Assembly: GCA_020543525.1 (NCBI GenBank) | Contig: JAHYIO010000005.1 | Coordinates: 1,166,001 to 1,230,000 of the forward strand | Source of the DNA: Coriolopsis trogii | Taxonomy: Eukaryota > Basidiomycota > Agaricomycetes > Polyporales > Polyporaceae | Direction: 5' to 3' | Length of the DNA: 64,000 nt | The notes under the pieces: generated by a model | The model's input: the letters and a program-made list of their open reading frames with translations, nothing else | Database searches by the model: none | Told to the model about the DNA's origin: nothing | In this document: positions 1-14,250 of the stretch, in pieces | Numbering within the stretch: position 1 is the stretch's first letter | Layout: each line of letters starts with the position of its first letter | Position numbers and translations under genes: made by a program

Positions 1-2148
<2,148 letters not shown>

Positions 2149-2606
2149 ACGGGAGTGGAGGCGGACGAGTGCGGGCAGAAGGAGAGGGATCTACGTATTC
2201 CTGAGGTTCGGATAGTCCGAGGGGGAGGAGAGTGCCTGTGAAGACTGTGTACGGAGGTCGGTCGGAGATGTGCTATGTGCTATCGAGAGATATGTTGCGC
2301 GAGGCCGGAGGTTGTGCGGGATTCACATGGGCGAGTGCAGCTCTCCGGTCGAATGCCGTCCATGGCCAGGGAGGGAGAGGAAGATCCGGGCCGTGCAAGG
2401 ACACAGCACGTGACTGTCGGCTAGAGTCGGGAGAGGGGATGCGGGGAACGGGCGAATGAGCACCTGCGCTTTCTTTTACTCGATCACCGTCACCCTCGCC
2501 CTCGTCCTCACCCTCGCCCTCGCCCCTGCCTCCTCCTCGTCTCTCCGTCTCGCAATCTGCATCCTCCACACCGTCTCCCTCGTTGACCTCGGACTAGGTC
2601 GCGGCA
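2149..2606. other. intergenic region, PEX1 3' side / PTC7 leader
   Basis: No gene is supported here. The right half, about 2470-2590, is a long pyrimidine-rich tract (repeated CCTCGCC-type units) just before the PTC7 ATG, typical of fungal promoters and 5' UTRs. Confidence 0.6.
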
Positions 2607-4757
2607 ATGAAGACCATCCACAAGCGTTTCTACACCGTCCTCCCGCGCCCGCTCGTCGCGTCCTCCTCCGCGTCCTCCTCGCAGCATCCCCTACCCCGCG
2701 TCCGCTCCAACTCTGCTTCCTCCGTCCGTTCATTTTACACCTCGAACCAGCTACCCTTTCTCGATGCCTCCCAGCCACCTCCCCCTCCTAGTACACGCGG
2801 CAACTCCAACGTCATCGTCCAGGGCACTCGTATCGCCGCCGAGGTCCGCGCAGAGATCGAGGGTCATTCCTCCTCACACCAGCATCCTGGCCCCCTCCCG
2901 TACTCGCTCTCTACTCTAGGACAGTCCGAATCGTCCTCACATCTTCCCCTGTCACCGTACAACCCCTTTCTCCCCTACCAGGTCCTCTCACCTCTCTTCG
3001 TCTACTCTGCAAAGTCTCAGGAGGCCCCCGCACCTGATCACCGCAAAAAGCGACAACGCGTCCGGTATCACCTCGATGTCGGTGCCTATGGCATTCCAAA
3101 GCGTCCCCGGGGGCCTGTTGTCGCCGGCCGCGACGGACACGGCCGTTTCGATGTCAGGTCAGACTCGACTCAAGACGATCTTGCCCGGGCTGTGCAAGTA
3201 GGAGAGGACGCCTACTTTGTGCGTGACAATGCCATGGGCGTCGCCGATGGCGTTGGCGGCTGGTCCAGGCTTCGACGAACAGGTGAGTCTCTTTGACATC
3301 ATCTCGCCGTTCCCTGCAGTGTTAACGCCCAGCTGCAGCAAACGCAACGGACCCTACGCCCAGCGCACTCTTCGCACGACGTCTGATGCATTTCTGTTCT
3401 GAGGAGGTCGATGCAGCATTCGAGCAGCCAGAGCAATCGTACGTCCCTATCTCGCACATGCAAGGGCTTCAGCTCACAACGTCTTAGTCTGGCCGATACG
3501 GACCTGTACTCCGACCATGATGACGACATTTATGCCGAACTCGAGGACTCACTAGAGGACCTTGAGGATGGCCTCGATGTTCTCATGATCTTGGAGCGAG
3601 CTTACGAAAAGGCACTTCGTTCACATGTCCGACCTGCCGACCTCAGCAGCTCCTCCGGCAGCTCAAGGTCATCGTCGCCATTATCTGACAGCCATCCCGA
3701 GCGCGCCTCTGCCGCGCCGTCGTCCTTATCGGCTTCACCTCCAGCAACAGACTTGCGCCACGCACCGGCTTCCGCTCCCGATTTCGTACCTTTGTTCGAG
3801 GGATCTTCGACAGCGCTAGTCGCCATTCTCGAGCATCGCTCGGCGCGCCCGCCAAAAGCATCAGGAGATGCTACATTGTTCGGTCCACAGCCTGTAGCGA
3901 ACAAAGATACTCAACCAGAGGTCAGCACGGATGGTGCAGTGATCCGTATTGCTCATCTCGGCGACTGCATGGGCATGCTCATCCGCGGTGAGGAAATCGT
4001 GTGGCGAACGGAGGAGATGTGGTGGAACGTGAGTACATGCTGTCCGTCTCTACCTACACTCACCCACCCCCGTTCCCTTCACACAACTCATCTCCTTATC
4101 CTACACATGTCTCGCCTCCGTTGAACCTTGTTGCTGATTTCACCTTCCCAATACAGTTCAACACGCCGGTCCAACTGGGCCCAACATCCTCGACGAAACC
4201 GCACGACGCGCGGGTGTTCACAATTCCCGTACAAGAGGACGACATTCTCATCCTCGCATCAGACGGTCTGTCCGACAACCTCTGGGACGCGGACATCCTC
4301 GATGAGGTCGTGCGCTTCCGCCGGTCCTTCATGGGCCCGAGTGCAGACCCCACGTCATCCGAGAGCCAGGATGCGCACACGACGTCAGCTACTGGGAGTG
4401 GTGCGGCAAGCGCGACGTTCCGGCGCAGCACGCTCGCCGGCATGCTCAGCGAGGCGTTGTGTTCGCGCGCGAAGCGCGTGTCTCAGACGCGCGTGCCGGG
4501 GAAGGCGCAGGTTGAGAAGAAAAGCGCGATGGAAGGCGAGGAGGGTGCGACGGCATCTGGCGTGAAGAGCGCACAGAGGGAGCTCGAAGTTCCATTCGCG
4601 AAGAGGGCGCGTGAGCAGGGGAAGTCGTTTGATGGTGGAAAGCCTGACGGTCAGTCAGTCACTCTCAGGCGATGAACTATGATTTGCTGACGAGATTTTG
4701 GCCTTTACTGCTGCAGATATCTCGGTGCTCGTCGCGGTCATCTCCCCGGTAGAGTAG
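2607..4757 (+). CDS. PTC7: PP2C-type protein phosphatase, PTC7 family (mitochondrial)
   Basis: Mg/Mn-dependent serine/threonine phosphatase of the PTC7/PPTC7 branch, which acts in mitochondria (in yeast, on coenzyme Q biosynthesis enzymes). The start MKTIHKRFYTVLPRPL is basic, hydroxylated and free of acids, as expected of a mitochondrial presequence. After a Ser/Pro-rich linker the catalytic motifs follow: GEDAYFVRD, MGVADGVGGWS (metal-binding Asp and Gly, about 3220-3270), ALFARRLMHFC, SSTALVAILE, IAHLGDCMGMLIR, and ILASDGLSDNLWD (about 4245-4290). The protein ends in ISVLVAVISPVE and TAG at 4755-4757. Introns fall near 3282, 3440, 4028 and 4650. An acidic plus Ser-rich insertion (about 3520-3720) separates the core motifs and makes the protein longer than yeast PTC7. 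Metal ligands appear to be present, so it should be active. Confidence 0.9.
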
Positions 4758-5439
4758 AAGATCCGGTGGATCTGCCAATGTTTTGTTATCTTTCCTGTGC
4801 GATACATTTCATCCCTACTTCTGCTCCTTTTGTTCTCCCTCCATCGTTGGTTTTCCGTATGCACATCATCTAACATTTATCATTATGCACTGCTCCTCAC
4901 GCTCACGCTCTCGCTCGTACTCGTTCTCGTTCTCGTCGCTACTATCCACACCATTCTTAGTCATACATACACAGTACATAACTCGTTCAAGTTCAACAGT
5001 TCTCGCGGTCGAAAGGACTGCGTTTCCGGTTTAGAGGAGAGGTTGAAAGAAAGTAAAGAGAAGATTCGTTCACGTACACTATCCGTCGCACACGCACGCA
5101 TCCGTTCATTCAATGCATGTATATTGATGTACCACCAGGGCGCATACCATACATAGGATTGTTTCTCAGTGACAGTGACATTGGGTAGCACTGTCCCTCA
5201 ATATCGGATGCGCCGCATTTCAGCTATCGTCATGTCGCATGTACCCGATGGAAGAGGTGCTTTATGTAAGTGTCGGGCGTTGAGTACATGGCAGATGCGC
5301 ACACACGAGCTGCCCATTCCAGACAACGCTGAGTGGGCAGTTGGGCGGGGCTCGCCACACTTGACAGCGTCACCATTCGATGGAAATACTCTCGAGGGCT
5401 CACCGTCTGTGCTCCCGCGCACACATCGACCGTGGCATC
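4758..5439. other. intergenic region between PTC7 and the F-box gene
   Basis: No coding signal I trust. A CT-rich stretch with repeated CTCACGCTCTCGCTCG-like units lies at about 4890-4945. The short open frames on either strand have no family features. Confidence 0.5.
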
Positions 5440-6841
5440 ATGCGCTCGCTGCCGTCCGATGTGCTCCTGGACATCGTCGACCTCGTCCAGTCCGACCTGC
5501 CCACCCTCTCTCGCTGCGCACGGACGTGCCGGCTGCTCCTCGACTACGCACGGCCGTCGTTGTTCCGCACGGTCGTGCTCGAAGAGCGGTCCGCGTCCCA
5601 CGCAACGTTGACGTTGGGGGCCCGCCTCTCCATCCTCGGCGCCGCACTCGAGCGGAACCCCACACTCGCCCGCCTCGTGCGCGCGCTCGTTGTACGCGGG
5701 GAGGGCCTGCGGCCGCTGCCGTCGCTCGGGCCCGGGGCGGTGCTGCCGCTGTGCAGGGCGCTGGGCGCGGGCGGGCTGGAGAGGCTGGCGTTGGAACGGG
5801 TGTCGGTGGGCGGGTGTGGGCTGCTGCTGGAGGTGGTGACGGCGTTGCCGGCGCTGCGTGCGCTGGAGATGCGGGACGTCGCGGTCGGAGAGGACCGCTT
5901 CCGGAGGCCTAGCACCGGTGGGGTTGGCTCGGAAGCCAGGGCACTGCTCGTCAGGTTCCCGCCTCTTGAGCGGATGACGGTGCGTGCGGTCTACGATTCG
6001 GAGACGTACGATGGCCTGGTTCAGTTGGCTTGTGTGTGGGCCAGTGGCATGGACGAGAAGGGAGAGAGGAGGCTCGCGAGCACGTTACGGGCCCTGGACG
6101 TGAAGCTCACAAGCGGTTGGATCAAGTTCGTGAGGCTCGTCGGGACGGGCTTGCAGGAGCTTGCGGTGGAGGGGCAGACGGAGAACCGGACGAGTTCGGC
6201 GCGTGAGTGGTGTGCTCAATCTTCCCCTCGCGGCTGCTTGCTGATCGCCGTCAATGGGGATTGCGCATGGTCATATGTCCACATTCTCGCCAGCGGAACC
6301 GCTCGTCCGCACACTGCTCGATACGATCGCATCGAGTTGCCCGGCGCTGCACACGCTCCGCCTCGAGCTCGTCTCTGGGCCATTCGAGCGAGGGTGGGAG
6401 ACGGATGCGACGCGCGACACTCGGAGGCTCGCCGTTTCGACGTATTTATCGACCCTCTCGGCGGTCTTCCCCCGCACACCGCGGCCGTTTCCCGAGCTTC
6501 GTCGCCTGTCGCTCGTCCTCGTGGATAGAGCGAACGAGGCGTTCGGGGTCACCGAAGGGAGTGCAAGGGCCTTCATCGAATCCTTGCGGGCGTACGCGCG
6601 CTATCCCGGTTCTAAGCTCGAGCGCGTGAACGTGCTTGTGCGGATCCAACGGCCGCGCATGACTTCGCGTGGGTCTGGAATGCTTCGTAGTTGGAGGGCG
6701 CGTACAGAGGATGAAGCACAGGGAGACGGCTTGGGAACGGACCGGGGAACATTGCAGAGGTGGAGGACGCTCTTCTCCGCGGACACGCTTGACTGGGAGT
6801 GGCAGAGTTTGGGAGTGGAGTTTGAGATAGGTCTGGAATAA
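5440..6841 (+). CDS. F-box protein, basidiomycete type
   Basis: Probable substrate adaptor of an SCF ubiquitin ligase. The F-box begins at once: LPSDVLLDIVDLVQSDLPT, then LSRCARTCRLLLDYARPSLF. The rest consists of leucine-rich segments resembling degenerate LRRs (LERLALERVSV, LPALRALEMRDVAV, LHTLRLELVSG, LRRLSLVLVDRA), the usual layout in the large basidiomycete F-box family. One 91-nt intron (GTGAGT at 6203 to CAG at 6293) joins the two open frames in phase. I prefer the ATG at 5440, which places the F-box at the N-terminus; an in-frame ATG at 5380 would add 20 residues. The substrate is unknown. The stop is TAA at 6839-6841. Confidence 0.8.
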
Positions 6842-7459
6842 GTAACGCGCTGCATGCATATGTGAATCACTCTTCTTCACTGGATGAGGCACCTCATCGC
6901 ACTTCTCAGCATTCTTTAAGTCTTGCCCAACATCCGTTACCAATGACGCATCTGTGCTGTCTGAATTTACCTGCAATTCTCCGAAACCCACAGAAATGCA
7001 GCACCTCACGTAGCAGGCTTCATCTGTGCAAACTGAAAGTCAGCTTCCCGCAAGCATCGCCGTGAGTGATTGAACGGCCCACTTTCTGGTATTGTACAGC
7101 ATGCCCGGCGAGGCACGAGGGGTTAGCCAGACCAGAGAAACTGATTCAAGCTGGAGTCAAGGAGGCTCCTACTCCGATTTCGAGCCCACTGTGACGGCGA
7201 CTGTGTATCGTTCACTGAAGTTGAACTCATCGGAATCAAACGAGTTCAACTGTGCACGCTGACCCGTCGTGGGAAACAACGGCGTAGCACAGCGTTTGGC
7301 TCAACGACACGCGCGTTGACTACTTAAGTACTTGCATCCGACTCTCAGGCTCATCCTCATCCTCGACGATGCACTGGCAGCAACTATCTATTCGACAGGT
7401 AAATCGGTGAGCTTTTGTAAATAAGCCAGTTTACAACCCACTGATCTACCTGTAACAAG
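6842..7459. other. intergenic region before the HET relic
   Basis: No gene recognised. At 7370-7455 an intron-like GTAAATCGGTGAGC...ACAAG lies just before the HET-like frame and may be the remains of that gene's first intron. Confidence 0.4.
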
Positions 7460-8978
7460 TTGGAAACTATCGCGCCAGCGGCGGCCGACCCCTCAGCGCT
7501 CCTGCCGGTACTAGTCATTATTGACCAGTCTCACAGGCCAGCGACAGGTAAAATCAGGTGGATGGAAAGTGAGCTACTGGAGGGCTACCTGAATCTGCTG
7601 CATGTCTGGACCGCGGAAGAACAAACCTATCATGATATTCAACTTCTGAGCCTGGCGGCAAGAGGCTTCGACACTGCTTCCCCGGAAATCCGAGTTTGTT
7701 GCGCCTTCGCGCGGAGTCGGGGATACGAGCGGGTCTGGATAGACACATGTATCGACAAGACGAGCCGCGCGGAGCTCTCCGAGTCGATCAACTCCATTTT
7801 AGCCTGGTACTACTTATCGACAGAGTGCGTCGCCTGTCTCTAGGACGTCGACGAGACCGAGGACCCGCATGTCCCAAACTCTCAATTCCGTGTCGAAGCA
7901 ACTGGTACATGCGGGGCTGGACCCTGCAGGACTTCATCGCGTCGTCTTCGTGTCGAAGACCTGGACCTGGCGCGTCATCGGTACGAAAGCCAGCCTGGCG
8001 GACGTGGCGCAGGAAATCGACCACGAGGTCCTCACCTTTATGTCGTCGCATACGCACGTCAGCGTTGCGCTGCGCATGTTCTGGCTCGCCAACCGGCAGG
8101 CAACCCGCCAAGAAGGCCGTGCGTACTCCCTCCTCGGTATATTCGAGGTCAACATCCCCACCGTGTATGGCGAGCGCGTCAACGCGTTGATCCGGCTGTA
8201 GGAGGAGATTTTGAGACAAATCCCCAGCCAGAGCATATTTGCATGGGGACCGCCCATGCTCCTCGACGCACACCCCCTCCATCGCTGACAGGGCCCCGTC
8301 CGGGATGTTGGGACTATGTGCGCTCCTGACCGTATCTCCTGACTTCTTCGCACTCTGCAGGTGTGTTACCCATCCCGCCCGAGACGCTGTGCAGGTGGCT
8401 GGGGATCAAGGTGCCTTCGCTTCATTTTACCCTTGCGAACTACGGAATGCACGCGATGATGAAGGCTCCACTTCACCGAGCCGTCAAACCCATCTGGCTT
8501 GCGGTCCTTGTGGGCACGGACCGCGTCGGGGGCTCCAGCCGTGCATAGTCACACGAGACGCAGGATCGGTTCGTTGTTGGCACGTCTGTTTACGTCGCCC
8601 AGCAGATCGAGTGCAGGCCTACAACTACCGCCTTGTTTGACTGCAAGCGAGCAAGCCCGGACTCGCACGTCGGGGGAGGTGCACACCCCCCATCGGCTGG
8701 ATACATTGTACCTTGACTATCCGCGCGGGCCAGAGAAGCAGCCGAAGGGGAACTTCGTGAGCGCCCCCGTATGAGATCATCGTTCTGTGTGGTCCGTCCG
8801 AAAGCTTGCTGATGCGGACGGATTTCATATGGTGTCTCTGGATCCCCAGGACTCGTCTCTCGTTGTGCTGAACGGGAAACATGACCCACAAGAGATACAG
8901 CTCGTGAACGAGGCTGGATCTGAGCTTATCGTGGTCACGATATACTCATGCCAGTGCCCTGGTGATATTGCGTTCTGA
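7460..8978 (+). pseudogene. decayed HET (heterokaryon incompatibility) domain gene
   Basis: Relic of a HET-domain protein of the kind expanded in Agaricomycetes, where such proteins act in non-self recognition. Conserved blocks are clear but lie in three frames. Frame 2 carries HVWTAEEQTYHDIQ and GYERVWIDTCIDKTSRAELS (one Cys short of the usual WIDTCCIDK) and meets TAG at 7841-7843. Reading on in frame 2 gives DVDETEDPHVPNSQF. Frame 1 then gives NWYMRGWTLQDFIASSS. Frame 3 gives WTWRVIGTKASLADV and GRAYSLLGIFEVNIPTVYG, and meets TAG at 8199-8201 where relatives have Gln (LQEEILRQIP). A C-terminal trace (IPPETLCRWLGIKVPSLHF) follows near 8370. Two in-frame stops and at least two frameshifts mean it cannot make a full HET protein. 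Confidence 0.85.
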
Positions 8979-9720
8979 CTCCTGCTTAAATGCACATATG
9001 CCCTCATTTTGCAGTGCACGCGTAGTCAATTCATCCTCGCCTCGAGTCCCTCACTATCCACGTTGACTTAGCCTACTATGCGACGAGGCACGAACACGCG
9101 ACTGCGCGCGCTGAAAGGAGCCAACGGAGACTACGAATGACGATGAGAGTGCTATGGATGGTACCGGAGAGCGGAATATCAGGACTGTCGTGTTAGCAGG
9201 CGTCCTAGCAAGTGGTATATGAATGCTATGGGCTAGCGTAGTGGATACCCGCAGAATAGTCTATCGTCTGACTCGGACTCGGTGAGGAGTCGTAAATACA
9301 TCCCTCCTTCATACTGGTGACCCGGTATTCGCAAGACGAGGTAGTTGCTTACAAGTCGAAGTACCCAATCGACATTCCCGCTAACGATACCGCCGCACGT
9401 TCTGGCTGAATATTGCCCGCAGCCTCCATTGTTCTCCCCTTCGATGCCATGTTAAAGTTCATGAATTGGTATCGTCTGTGCCCTTCGTTCTCGTCTCATT
9501 TGGGTAGTTCGTTATCACCACGTACTATATCAACATTCTACACAGCTATCACACCTTATGTATCGTAGAAGAGGAGGGATATACGACGCTGCATTCAAGG
9601 GAAAACTGCCGTCAGTCACGCACAGGATAGCGACCGCGAGCCAGCAGCTACCCCAGCTCCTCCCCATCTTGACACAAGTACGCAACTGGGCCGTCCGTAA
9701 GCAAACTGCATACACTCACC
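8979..9720. other. intergenic region, 3' of the HET relic and of the FunK1 gene
   Basis: Nothing recognised on either strand. Base composition is slightly more AT-rich than the neighbouring genes. Confidence 0.4.
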
Positions 9721-12570
9721 TCATCCTTGAGCATGACGCTTCTCTGGCCTGGTATCATCAACAGCCCCAGTGTCTTCGGAGGACCCTCGTACGCGTTTGA
9801 GCGATGTCTCCTTGTGAGGAGACAGTCGTACGCCCTCAGGATTGTTCTGTTTCGCCTGCAAATGGAGCGTTCGACTGTGGCTACCACCGAAGCGGGACTC
9901 GACGGTAGTCTTCGGCCGCTGAGGTCGCTCGAGGCGCACTGTTCCAGGTGGAGCAGCACGGGCAATGTTCTGCAGGATATCACGAAATTCGTGGTAAAGA
10001 GGAGCATAGGTAGACAGCTTGCGATGATCAAGCATTGGATCCATATAACCTTTGTGAAGCTTTTGGCGCAACCATAGCAACCCGCCCTTGAGCTTTGGAT
10101 GGTCTGATCCGAGACAGGTAAGCCGCTCCCTGAGGAAAGCCTTGCTGCGAAGCGCGTGACGTCGGTGGGACTCGAAGTCGGGGTCTTTGCTATGGAAGAG
10201 TCGTTCGGCGTCGCCCTTGGGATGTGGTGTGCTAACATGCGTGATAGCGAGCCAACTCAGGATCCAGAAGACGGACTCCAGATCATGTTGGAAATTGTGA
10301 CGAAGAGGCGGCGGCTTCTGATCCGTCTGCGCCGATGTTTTCTCCAATTCCTCTTTAGTCTCATCGTCCGTTTCCGTGTATATCCGGACACCAGATTGAA
10401 CCTCGACGGCCATAAAGATTGGGGTTCCCTGTCCATCATGAATACCTTCATTCATGCCATGTTACTGATACACGCACCGTCTTTGGATCCGATGACCGTC
10501 TCCCTACGTCCAAGTCGAACGGCTTTGCGTATTCGAGGTCACCCAGCTTCCCATGACCATCAAAGTACAAAATGTTCCCCGAGCTCACGTCGCGATGAAT
10601 CCAGGAAATCATGAACAATATCTGGAGCGCTGGAACAGAGCACCGTGCATCAGTACGGGAAGATGCAGACAACATGAATGCGAACATCACCCACCTAGTA
10701 CGATATCCAGCAAGGCTTGCGTGACGGGATACAGATCGTCGAGCTGATGCAACGCAAGACACACTTCCTTGTATACAACAAAGTTGCGCTGTTTTGGCTT
10801 GTAGTCGCGAGGCTCAGGACTCGGCTGGCTGCGATGCGCGGACAGATCTTGATTGGGGATGCTACGCGGGGTGGACCAGGTAGATCGGGCCTCATCTGCC
10901 CCCTCCTTCGTTCCGCTCTGGTGGTAGTATTCGGCGGCCGCAAAGATCTCGGGCGTTGCGACGAACCCTGCAGCAACAGCCTTCGATTTGGCGCCATGAT
11001 CGCCCGAATCTTGCTCGATAGTGAGGAAGAGGTCCTTGTACGACCCAGTCGTAAGGCGGCGACGTAGTTCCTCGTTGGTATCCTTCGGGACACCACTGAG
11101 TAGTTCGTCCTTCTCTGAAGGATAATTCTTCGCGAGTTCGTCACAGCGTTTGAAGATCTTCTCCTGAATCTTGCTCTCTGTATCAGTACCGTCATCAAGC
11201 CAGACATCCCGCAACACCCTCGGCTCCGCGCCTGGGAGTGCTCGCGTATCGTCGAAGCTGTGAACTTCGATGACTTCCCATACTCGCGTCGCACGGCCAG
11301 TGATCATCAGATTGTCGTACTCGTCGATGCACTTTAGCGTCTTGTAGTAGTGTTCGTTCACTTTGTACACATAGCAAATGCGGACGTTGTTCCCGTCTTT
11401 CTCGGTGACACGTTTAATGTCCGCATCGTAGCCGAGGTCCTTGAGAGATAAAAAGATCAAGGACGATAGCGCTTTGACAACTGCGCGAACATCCTAGGGC
11501 GTTGTGAGAGTGAGAGGACTGACGTATACTGAATGACATGACACATACCAGGAAATCGAAAGGAACCGATTTGGCAGAGTGCGAGCGAGAGTAATACCAC
11601 AAAGCTACGTGGGTGTCTTCGATGGTGATCTGTGCCATTCACGCATCAGTAGACACCTCGGTGCAGCACAAAGCCACCACGCACACTGTACGTATGCGTT
11701 CGCCTGCAGTCGCTGTACAGGTTGTGATACGCCGAGTATAGAACTTTCCAGCGGTTCTGTGATCCATGAGCCTCGCCCGCTGGAGCACGTACTCGGAATC
11801 ACACTCACATCACATACGTCTCCGGGTGCGGTAGAAAGCTTGAACTCGAAATTGACGGCAACGTCCGATGTAGGGACCCTGGATCTTGAAGACGAGGTGG
11901 AACGAGGAGGAGGAGAGGTAGATTGAGAAGGAGGAGAGGTGGATACAAGAAGCTGCATCATGCCATCAATGCGATGCTGAGATCCCGGTACCTCTGATTC
12001 CGTCTCAAACGGCTCTTCCAGATACTGACAGGATGGCGTGAGCCCGCCCGGAGAGCTTGCCGCGATGACTTTCATGATTGCACCGAGAGGACTGAAGATG
12101 CCTCGTTCAGTCGTCGGACGCTTATCAGACGTCGCGACTTCCTGTATGTGCGCCGTTGCCGCCCTGTCGTCTGGCTCGTAGGTCGCAGTATTGTTGACTC
12201 CCGGCTCTCCACCGTCTTTCTTCTTCCCTGTCGAGGTTGACTTTGCCGCCTTCTTGTTCTGACGACACAGGTCTGAGGGAGCCATAGGAAAGTCTGTCCA
12301 GGAAAGGCGACCCTCGTCGTCCTTGACAAGGCCAGACGTTTTGAGTGCGGATATGATTAGCTCGACCTCTGTGTCGCCGATACGATCCGAGGTGTAGTGG
12401 CGTAGCCACTCGTCCTTGTCACCAACCAAGACCTCACGCATCATGTCAGTGGCCAATCTCTTGCGAGTTTCGTCGAGTGATGGTTGGTCTCTCTGGGAAG
12501 CTGTCCGAAGTGATCTTGGAGAGTCGTCAATGGACGCACTGGGGGGCATATCGGTCAGTCCACGGGGCAT
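9721..12570 (-). CDS. FunK1 family fungal-type protein kinase
   Basis: Member of the FunK1 group, protein-kinase-like proteins expanded in multicellular basidiomycetes and of unknown substrate. ATG at 12570 (MPRGLTDMPPS). Exon 1 carries a variable region with a Ser-rich segment. Small exons then give ITIEDTHVALWYYSRSHSAK and FIFLSLKDLGYDADIKRV, both family blocks. The N-lobe segment VWEVIEVHSF is followed by RVLRDVWLDDG. The catalytic loop is WIHRDVSSGNILYFDGHGK, the DFG-equivalent is LGDLEYAKPF, then GTPIFMAVEVQSG and HDLESVFWILSWLAI, and a basic C-terminus ends at 9721. Introns include one near 10697 (after LDIVLG) and one near 10459 (before GTPIF). In the N-lobe block relatives usually have LKD; here it reads LRD, so the ATP-anchoring lysine may be arginine. 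Confidence 0.87.
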
Positions 12571-13155
12571 TGCGGATGATGTTGTGCAACATGCCTATTA
12601 GGTCCCCGCTGCGCAGGTGGAGTGCTTGGCCTATGGGTAGCCATATCTGTCAATTTCTGCGGCAATTGCCCTACGAGTCTATGACAAGGCGCACCGCGTT
12701 GTTGTAGAGACTTGCGCAGGCTCGGGCTGCAACATAGTGGTAGGCAATTGAGATGGTCACTAGATGGGGGAGAGCGGGAACTGCAAGGTCGTGACTCACC
12801 GCCCTCCACCTGTTCTCCTCGTGTTCCACTAAAAGTACCGGTTGGGACGCCGCGGCGGTTCGCCAGTTGATTGCAAACGAAGTTGGATGACAAGAGAGTC
12901 GGATAAGAAGTGAGGTAGCCCAAGCAGACGCTTGGTGACTGAAGACTGTGAGATGCCACAGTGCTTTAGGTATTGGATTTGAAGACGAACCAACGCTGTC
13001 GCGCGCGCGAGTGTTGGGCGTCGAGCGCTTGTACTACGGGGTGCATTTGGGACACGTGACTTCACAGGACTGCTGCCAAGGACGCATGATGGGCGCTAGA
13101 AAGTGAACTCTCTTACCACCATCTCCCCCTCACTTCTCCATCCCCGCTGTCCACA
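12571..13155. other. shared upstream region of FunK1 (-) and mago nashi (+)
   Basis: Divergent intergenic region of 585 bp with no gene seen. A CT-rich run (about 13110-13150) directly precedes the mago ATG. Confidence 0.5.
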
Positions 13156-13997
13156 ATGTCCACCAACTACGAAAACGACCCGTTCTACCTGAGGTATGAA
13201 GATACGAAGATAGCCTCTCGGCGTGTGCAGGATTAACTTCTTGCTCACGCCTCCCCTCAGATACTAGTAAGTTCGACGCGTCGTACTCTACCTGTCGAGC
13301 TCCCAGACTGATTTTTGTCTGCAGCACAGGTCACTCGGGCAAGCACGGCCACGAGTTTCTGGAGTTTGAGTACTCTCATGGACGGCTGCGCTACGCGAAC
13401 AACTCCAACTACCGGAACGACAGTCTTATCCGCAAAGAGAGTACGTCACCCATCTCTGGTTTACGACTTTGCTGCGGCAGGTGCTGTTGAGTGTCCTGGA
13501 ATGCTCATATACGTGGCGCTGTGCCTAGTGTGGGTTGGGCCTCTGGTCGTGAAGGAGCTGAAGCGTATCGTCGAGTCCAGCGAGATTACGAAGTGAGTAT
13601 TCTCTTCGTTGCTCGTCGGGAGGCGCTGTCCGTATTGACGTGTCCATCGTCGCCATACAGGGAAGATGACACGAACTGGCCCAAGAAGAACATCGTTGGC
13701 AAGCAGGAGCTCGAGATCCGTATTGGCAACGACCACATCGCTTTCGAGGTACGTTTCCGAGTATGACCTTCGCGTGCGTGAAGTACCAATGAGACACGTA
13801 TAGACGGCGAAAATCGGCTCTTTGGTCGAGGTTGCAGACAGCGAAGATCCGGAGGGCTTGCGTGTCTTCTACTACCTCGTGCAAGATCTCAAGGTTCGTT
13901 CCTCGGAGTCTTGACTTGACAAGTCGTGCTTACGCAAATCCTGCAGTGCCTCATCTTCTCCCTCATTTCTCTGCATTTCAAGATCAAGCCTATATAG
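13156..13997 (+). CDS. MAGO: mago nashi, exon junction complex core protein
   Basis: MAGOH homologue. With Y14/RBM8 it locks eIF4A3 on spliced mRNA as the exon junction complex. The splice model has seven exons: 13156-13193, 13261-13266, 13325-13440, 13529-13592, 13661-13748, 13804-13893 and 13947-13997. The product, about 150 residues, matches the family end to end: [88 protein letters not shown] and [15 protein letters not shown]. Exon 2 is only 6 nt (ATACTA) and supplies the invariant YY after FYLR. All introns are GT-AG. Intron 6 starts GTTCGT. The stop is TAG at 13995-13997. Confidence 0.95.
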
Positions 13998-14250
13998 ACG
14001 CACGCTCTTACCTGCTGCCGCGAGGCATCGTTAACGCACTCCCTGTAAAAGTGTATTCTGACCAATAGGATGCTTGTGCTCTGCTGTCGTGAAAGGAATG
14101 ATGCATTTTTTGCATGATTCGTTACAGTCATAATCGCGCAGGCTCTGCCTACAGCAACCTGAGTGTGTCTGACCTCTTTCGATCACAACTGATGACAGGG
14201 TTCTCCCAAGTACTAGTGAGTCCATTGTGTCTCTCCCTCGACCTTGACTC

